A stretch of DNA of 64,000 nt from Coniferiporia sulphurascens (taxonomy: Eukaryota; Basidiomycota; Agaricomycetes; Hymenochaetales; Hymenochaetaceae): assembly GCA_002794785.1 (NCBI GenBank), contig NBBA01000017.1:894884-958883 (forward strand). Reading direction: 5' to 3'. The notes below the pieces were generated by a model. That model saw only the letters and a program-made list of their open reading frames with translations, was not told the DNA's origin and did no database searches. Each line of letters opens with the position of its first letter. Positions within the stretch are counted from its first letter, which is position 1. Of this stretch, positions 59,127 to 64,000 are shown piece by piece. The translations under genes were made by a program, and so were the position numbers.

Positions 59127-59828
59127 ATAGTCATGATGTTCCCCTTTACATTATATGAAGAGGACAAGACCGGGACTTGGTCTGCGGTGGGGAGGGAGGT
59201 GAAAAACTCACAAGACGTCTTTGTCAGGGCCATCACTGATTTCTGGTTTTCGGCACAGATGCTGACGGTTGGGGTGAGGACCAAGGTCGGATCCTTGGCA
59301 TACATAGTGGGCAGGGGGGGCACCTTGTGCTGGCACTTCTTCTTCTTTGGTGCCAGGGTGATGACTGTTCCAGTGGCGGGTGCCACTGGTGCTGGGTTGG
59401 CGGTTGTCGGGGGGGCCACTGCTGCGGCCACTTGGGCATAGGAGGAGGGTGGCGCCATAACGGCAGCCTGGGCGGTGGTTTGCTGTTGTTGTTGTTGTTG
59501 TTGCTGTTGGCGAGGGGCAGGCCTGGAGCTGATAGAAGCCATCTGGTGTGAGATAGATGCTATGTCAGTTGTCAGGCGCTTGACTGCATCAGTCAGTGCC
59601 CTCATTTCTGGGGTCATGGGGGCGGTTGCAGGGGGTTCTGCTGGGGGGGGACTGGGGCGAAAGGTTCTGGGAGGGCGATTTCTGCCCCCCCCTTCATGAA
59701 GTTGTAGGCCATCTGCACATTGCGGTAGATGATGAAGTGGGGGTCCTTCTTTTCCTTCCATAAGCGGGCAATTGTCAGTTGGGCCTGCCAGAAGAGGTCC
59801 CCTACAAACTGTGCTGCTTTCTTGTTGG
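59127..59828 (-). pseudogene. LINE-p ORF1 middle part
   Basis: Encodes the ORF1 helical region (AAQFVGDLFW), a Gln run of about ten (near 59485-59515), the basic APKKKKCQ stretch and TPTVSICAENQ, ending VKGNIMTM at the jump into ORF2. The zinc knuckles are deleted. A frameshift lies near 59690 in a G run. Confidence 0.8.
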
Positions 59829-61858
59829 TTTTTTTTATTTTATTTTAAATTATTCCTGCAGTATTACATAATTACAAGCTGCCCCCCCAAAGGGGGGGCC
59901 CTAACTACATAACAACAGAGGCGCCCATCATTGCACATCGCACAAAACTGGGCGGGGGCTCTGCTCCCCGAAGGGTGCCGAAGTGGGAAGAGCCCCTATT
60001 TAGTGAAATGGGTCGAAGGAGGAGGAATACATATTGCTATGAACTAACCAAGCAGGAGAGGGCAGGCAAAGTAAGAAGCTTAGAAAGGAGAATGGGGAGG
60101 TGAGAGCACTGGCTGGGATGTATTCATGGGAATTCAAAAGACAGGTGCTAATCAGAGGGATAGGGAGGGAGCATACCTGAGAGCTCCAAAAGGGCTGGGT
60201 CCGAGTCCTGGGTTCGAGGTCCGAGCATATGATGCATGTAGTAGGAGGTCCAGGTCCATATCCTTGTCAGTGGGGTGGCTGTCTAGGTCCATGGCAGCAA
60301 ATGCCAGCCGGATGGCCCCTGAGGTCCGGTCTGAGAGGCAGTTTAGGTGCCCTGTCAGCTTCAGCCAATGGCGCAAAACCGGGAGGTGGTGTTCATCAGC
60401 CCACTCTGAGTGGTGGACTGGGAGGGGGTCCCAAGGTGGCCATACACATCATATCCACAGGTGGAAAGTGCTGCAGCTGCCTAAAATGTGGGCGGTCGAC
60501 TGTGCAGGCCAGGGGGGGTGGTTGTGCCACCTGCAGCGCGAGATCAGGCCGTGTCTGCGCTGGTAGGCTGAGTCAAAACTCAGCCAGTAGCCCCCATAGG
60601 GACTGGCATGACAGAGGACCTGTGCAACTGCAGCTAGCTCGTGGCATGGGTGGTCGACCAAATGCATGAGGAGCTTTCGAGGATGGCGAGATGGGATGCT
60701 GTGCACTGCCAGGTATTTGTCGGCAGTGGAGGCAAGGGGGCGGGTGAGCGAGAGAGTCCACCTGTCCATAAGGGTGCGAATGGCGACCTCTTTTAGTGCG
60801 GAGGTGGATGGCTTTAAGTCAGAAGGGGGGAGCTCCATTGCTAGTTTTGCTTCCGTGTCAGCCCATTCATTACCAGGGATGTCCAAATGACCGGGACACC
60901 ATATGAAGTGAATGGTGAGCTGGGGGTACAAGTCCAGCAGGGTCTCCACACCAGCTTTCCAGATGTGTAGGAGGTGGGTGCCAGGAGCAGCAGCCCAGGT
61001 GTGGAAAAGGTGCAGGGCGGTCAGCGAATCAGACAAAAAGAAGATGTCCGATGTGACACACAGTTGGGCCGGGAGACAGTGCACTACCCAGCCAGGGGCC
61101 ATGGCGAGAGAGAACTCTTCAGTGTCCGTGGCTGTGGCGCAGGTGGGGGACTCCAGTCGGCATGACCGGAGTCGGGTGTGGCCTAGCATTGCACAGATGG
61201 CTGAGCCCGACTTATTGTCAATGTGGGAGCCATCTGTGAATACTTGGACGTGAGGAGTGGAGCCAAGTACATGTGTGGCCATCACGAAGGACTTGCGGGT
61301 GTTGGCGCTAACTGGGGCGATGGGGGTGGTGAAGCTCACTCGGCCCTGAGTAAAGGCCATAGGATCTGTCCAAGGGGGATGCGTGTATGCAGGGACTTGT
61401 TGAACCCGGGGGGCTCGGGCCTGCAGAGAAAGGGAAAAAGGTCTATTAGTTATGTTTTTAAATAATTTCCAGCCAATAGAGTGGGGGGTGCACCAAAGGC
61501 GTAGAGAATGGGTAGTCTTAATATATTCAAAATAGAAAGAAAGAGGGGGGATGGAGCAAAGGAAATTAGTGGAGTGGGGGGAGGCACCTTTGAAGACGCT
61601 TAGAATCCAGCGGCATGCCGTGTTTTGCATGGCCTGCAGGCAGTTTACCAGTGTTTTTTGGCAGCTGCCATGGTACCAGACTGGCGCCCCCCATGACAAG
61701 ACAGAGCGGATGCAGGAGGTGTAAAGGCAGCAGAGGAGGAGGGCCGATATTCCGCATTGGGTGTTTCCCAGTATGTGGAGGGCAGCAAGAGTGGAGAGCC
61801 CCTTGGAATGCATGCGTTTGACGTGGGGCTTGAAAGAGAGGCCTGGATCCCATGCCAA
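59829..61858 (-). mobile_element. LINE-q, subfamily-B 3' half
   Basis: Minus strand: tail 59829-59858, 3' UTR, ORF2 to 61858, where it meets LINE-r head to head. No TSD of the left flank (CTTTCTTGTTGG) is seen at the right edge, so the right boundary is a rearrangement or a second insertion. Confidence 0.8.
60148..61858 (-). pseudogene. LINE-q ORF2 C-terminal half with complete RNase H
   Basis: Open for 469 codons from 61858 to TGA 60449-60451 (former CGA in HLWIR). RNase H is complete in motif: FTDGS, TDTEEFSL, LSDS and GNEWAD. The C-terminal finger follows. Beyond the TGA a deletion of about 5 bp near 60240 shifts the frame before the natural TAG (60148-60150). Of all copies, this RNase H looks the least damaged. 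Confidence 0.85.
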
Positions 61859-64000
61859 ATGACAGTTCTACACCGACCAGGCAGCTGAAGCGGATGCCTC
61901 CAACATCTGGAATTGGGCCAAACGAGGCTTAGGCAACCAACCCACCCCCATCCCCTCACTCAGATGATGAGATGGATCCTTCACCCAGATGGACACCGAG
62001 AAAGGTGAGCTTTTCCAAGAGACTTTCTTTATGCCCCCCCCACCCCAGGCAGCAACTGACATCCCACTACCTCCCAACCAACCAGCTGCCCCGCCCATAC
62101 TCCTATCGGAGCTTACGGGGGCACTGGCCGATACATCCAACTTGTCGGCTCCAGGCCTCTCGGGAATAGGTTACCGCCCCCTGAAATGGGTGGTGGACGC
62201 CTACCCCGATGAGATACTCACGCTTTTCAATGACTGTCTGTGCTTGGGTCATCACCTGGAGTGCTGGCGGGCAGCAAAAGTTGTGATGCTCAGGAAGCCG
62301 AACAAGAAGGACCCATTCTCACCGCACTCTTACCGACCCATCACCCTCGAGGAGACCCTAGGGAAACTCCTCGAAAAAAGTAATAGCTAACCAGCTCCAG
62401 TTCCTCGCTAACACACGGGACTGGCTGCCACCCAACCAGTATGGGGGGCGCCAAGGCCATTCGGTCTACGACACCGCCCAACACCTCTTACAGATTGCGG
62501 AGCGTGCCCACTCAGAGGGTCTTGTCTGCTCGGTCCTAGTGGTCGACATTCAGGGCTTCTTCAACTCGGTACACCCCCACCTCCTCCACCAACAATTGCT
62601 GGATCTCGGCTGCGCCCTGGACATGGCCAACTGGTGTCTATCCTTCATGATGGATCGGCGGGTTGCGGTCTCCTTCGACGGCACCACCCTCCCCACTGCC
62701 CCAAACCCGACTTCGGCACCCCACAAGGATCGCCTGTCTCCCCCATCCTAGCAACAATCTTCGTGGGGGTGGTCCTCCGGCGCTTTCACCAAGCCGGCAC
62801 CACAGCCCTGGCATACGTTGACAACCACTTACTTATATGTGTAGGTCCCTCTGTGGCATCCAACTGCCACGCGCTCGCCTGTGCATACCAACAACTCGAC
62901 ACCCTCTTCGGCACCATCAGTCTCAGCATTGAAGCCGCCAAGACGGAGTGCCTCCACTTCCACCCCCCCCGGTGATGAACTGGCTACAAAGGCTGGGACA
63001 CAGCTGGGGTTCAGGTCGACCCCAACACCCTGATCCACCCCTCAATCCCCCTCTGGTGGTTGGGGATATGGTGGGATCCAGGCCTCTCCTTCAAGCCCCA
63101 TGTGGAGCGCATGCGCTCCAAGGGACTCTCCACCCTCGCCGCTCTCCACATTCTAGGCAACACACAACACAGTATTTCGGCCCTCCTCCTCTGCCACCTA
63201 TACACCTCCTGCATCCGCTCCATGCTCACATGGGGAGCACCAGTATGGTACCACGGCCGCCACCAAAAAACCCTAGTAAACCACCTACAGACTGTGCAAA
63301 ACACGGCTTGCAGATGGATCTTAGGCGTCTTCAAAGGCGCCTCCCCCCATTCCACAAATTTTCTTTGCTCTGTTCCCCCTCTCTCTTTCTATTTTGAATA
63401 TATAAAGACTACCCATTCCCTGTGCCTATGGCGTACCCCCCACTCTATTGGCTGAAAACTGTTTAAAAATGTAGCTAATAGACCTTTTTCCCTTTCTTTG
63501 CAGTCCGAGCCCCCCGGGTTCAACAGGTCCCAGCATACACGCATCCCCCATGGACGGACCCTCTGGCCTTCACGAAGGGCCGCATCCGTTTCACCACCCC
63601 CGTCACCCCAGTGAGCGCCGACACCCGGAAGTCATTCGTGGCCGCTGTGTGCCAACTAGGCCTCACCCCCCACATACAAGTCTTCACAGATGGCTCCCAC
63701 ATGGACAATAAGTCGGGCTCGGCCATCTGCGCCATGCTTGGCCACACCCGACTCTGGTCACGATGACTGGAATCCCCCACCTGTGCCACAGCCATGGACG
63801 CCGAGGAATTTTCTCTCGCCACAGCCCCGGGCTGGGTTGCATGCCACCTCCAGCTCAACTGTGCATCGCATCGGATATCTTCTTTCTGTCCGATTCACTG
63901 ACCACTCTCCACCTTTTCCGCACTTGGGCCGCCGCCCCGGGTGCCCACCTCCTCCACATTTGGAAAGCGGGTGTGGAGACTTTGCTAGACTCGTACCCCC
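61859..64000 (+). pseudogene. LINE-r ORF2 (pre-RT to RNase H), runs off the window
   Basis: A subfamily-B ORF2 starting QFYTDQAAEADAS. The catalytic box is YVDN and motif A reads DIQGFFN. Defects: TGA near 61866; an insertion near 62378 (A run); a base loss near 62700; the recurrent TGA at 62973-62975 with a second TGA after it; TGA near 63453; a lost G at the CTTTGCAG site (63503), the same place as the possible 3' splice site; TGA near 63764. RNase H begins FTDGSHMDNKSG. The 3' end lies beyond 64000. Confidence 0.83.

Larger units (their letters stand above)
56185..59828 (-). mobile_element. LINE-p, internally deleted LINE
   Basis: Minus strand: tail 56185-56222, 3' UTR, ORF2 from its stop back to mid-RT (59126), then directly ORF1 (59127-59828). 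About 2 kb (ORF1 end, endonuclease, start of RT) is missing. LINE-q cuts it at 59829. It is inserted in LINE-j. Confidence 0.82.

Noticed and set aside
59829..64000. LINE-q/LINE-r head-to-head pair as a twin-priming inversion
   Set aside because: The inverted part (LINE-r) runs on past the point where LINE-q begins, so the two come from different RNAs.
1..64000. tRNA, rRNA, snRNA or HDV-like ribozyme
   Set aside because: No tRNA cloverleaf or rRNA core sequence recognised; a ribozyme fold at the LINE or module 5' ends could not be shown by eye.

Overview
This window is eukaryotic DNA made entirely of retrotransposons; I can support no host gene, tRNA or rRNA in it. The elements are Tad1/I-type non-LTR retrotransposons (LINEs: ORF1 with zinc knuckles; ORF2 with an AP-type endonuclease, reverse transcriptase and RNase H) and one Ty1/copia element. 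This suggests a repeat-rich, most likely fungal, genome. The species cannot be named from the sequence, and another eukaryote with I-type LINEs is not excluded.

Layout. From 1 to 7250 lie the tail of LINE-a, LINE-b (subfamily A, interrupted by composite copy 1), and LINE-c (subfamily C, minus strand). From 7251 to 28194 is a mosaic. It holds LINE-d, composite copies 2 to 4, the full-length LINE-g (12256-18678, inserted in copy 3), and fragments e, f, h and i. From 28195 to 56184 is a clean nested stack. LINE-j is split by the full-length LINE-k (28422-54694). LINE-k is itself split by LINE-l (which contains LINE-m), by the full-length LINE-n (37698-44136), by the copia element (46635-52074) and by LINE-o. 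From 56185 to 64000 are LINE-p, LINE-q and LINE-r. Target-site duplications (TSDs) of 11-14 bp for LINEs and 5 bp for copia fix the insertion order.

The most interesting object is a recurrent composite retroelement. A noncoding module of about 1.28 kb (here 'NC module') with near-constant ends is joined in the same orientation to 3' LINE fragments of variable length and of different subfamilies. It occurs four times. The architecture matches the MINE element of Magnaporthe (WEIRD module fused to a LINE 3' end by template switching).

Every autonomous LINE is dead. Almost all premature stops are TGA at former CGA arginine codons, and the three differences between the copia LTRs also fit CpG transitions. 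This points to CpG-directed decay rather than classical CpA-type RIP. Other signals are a TGA at the same codon in all six readable subfamily-B copies, a possible in-frame intron in ORF2, and a covarying stem in the LINE 3' UTR.
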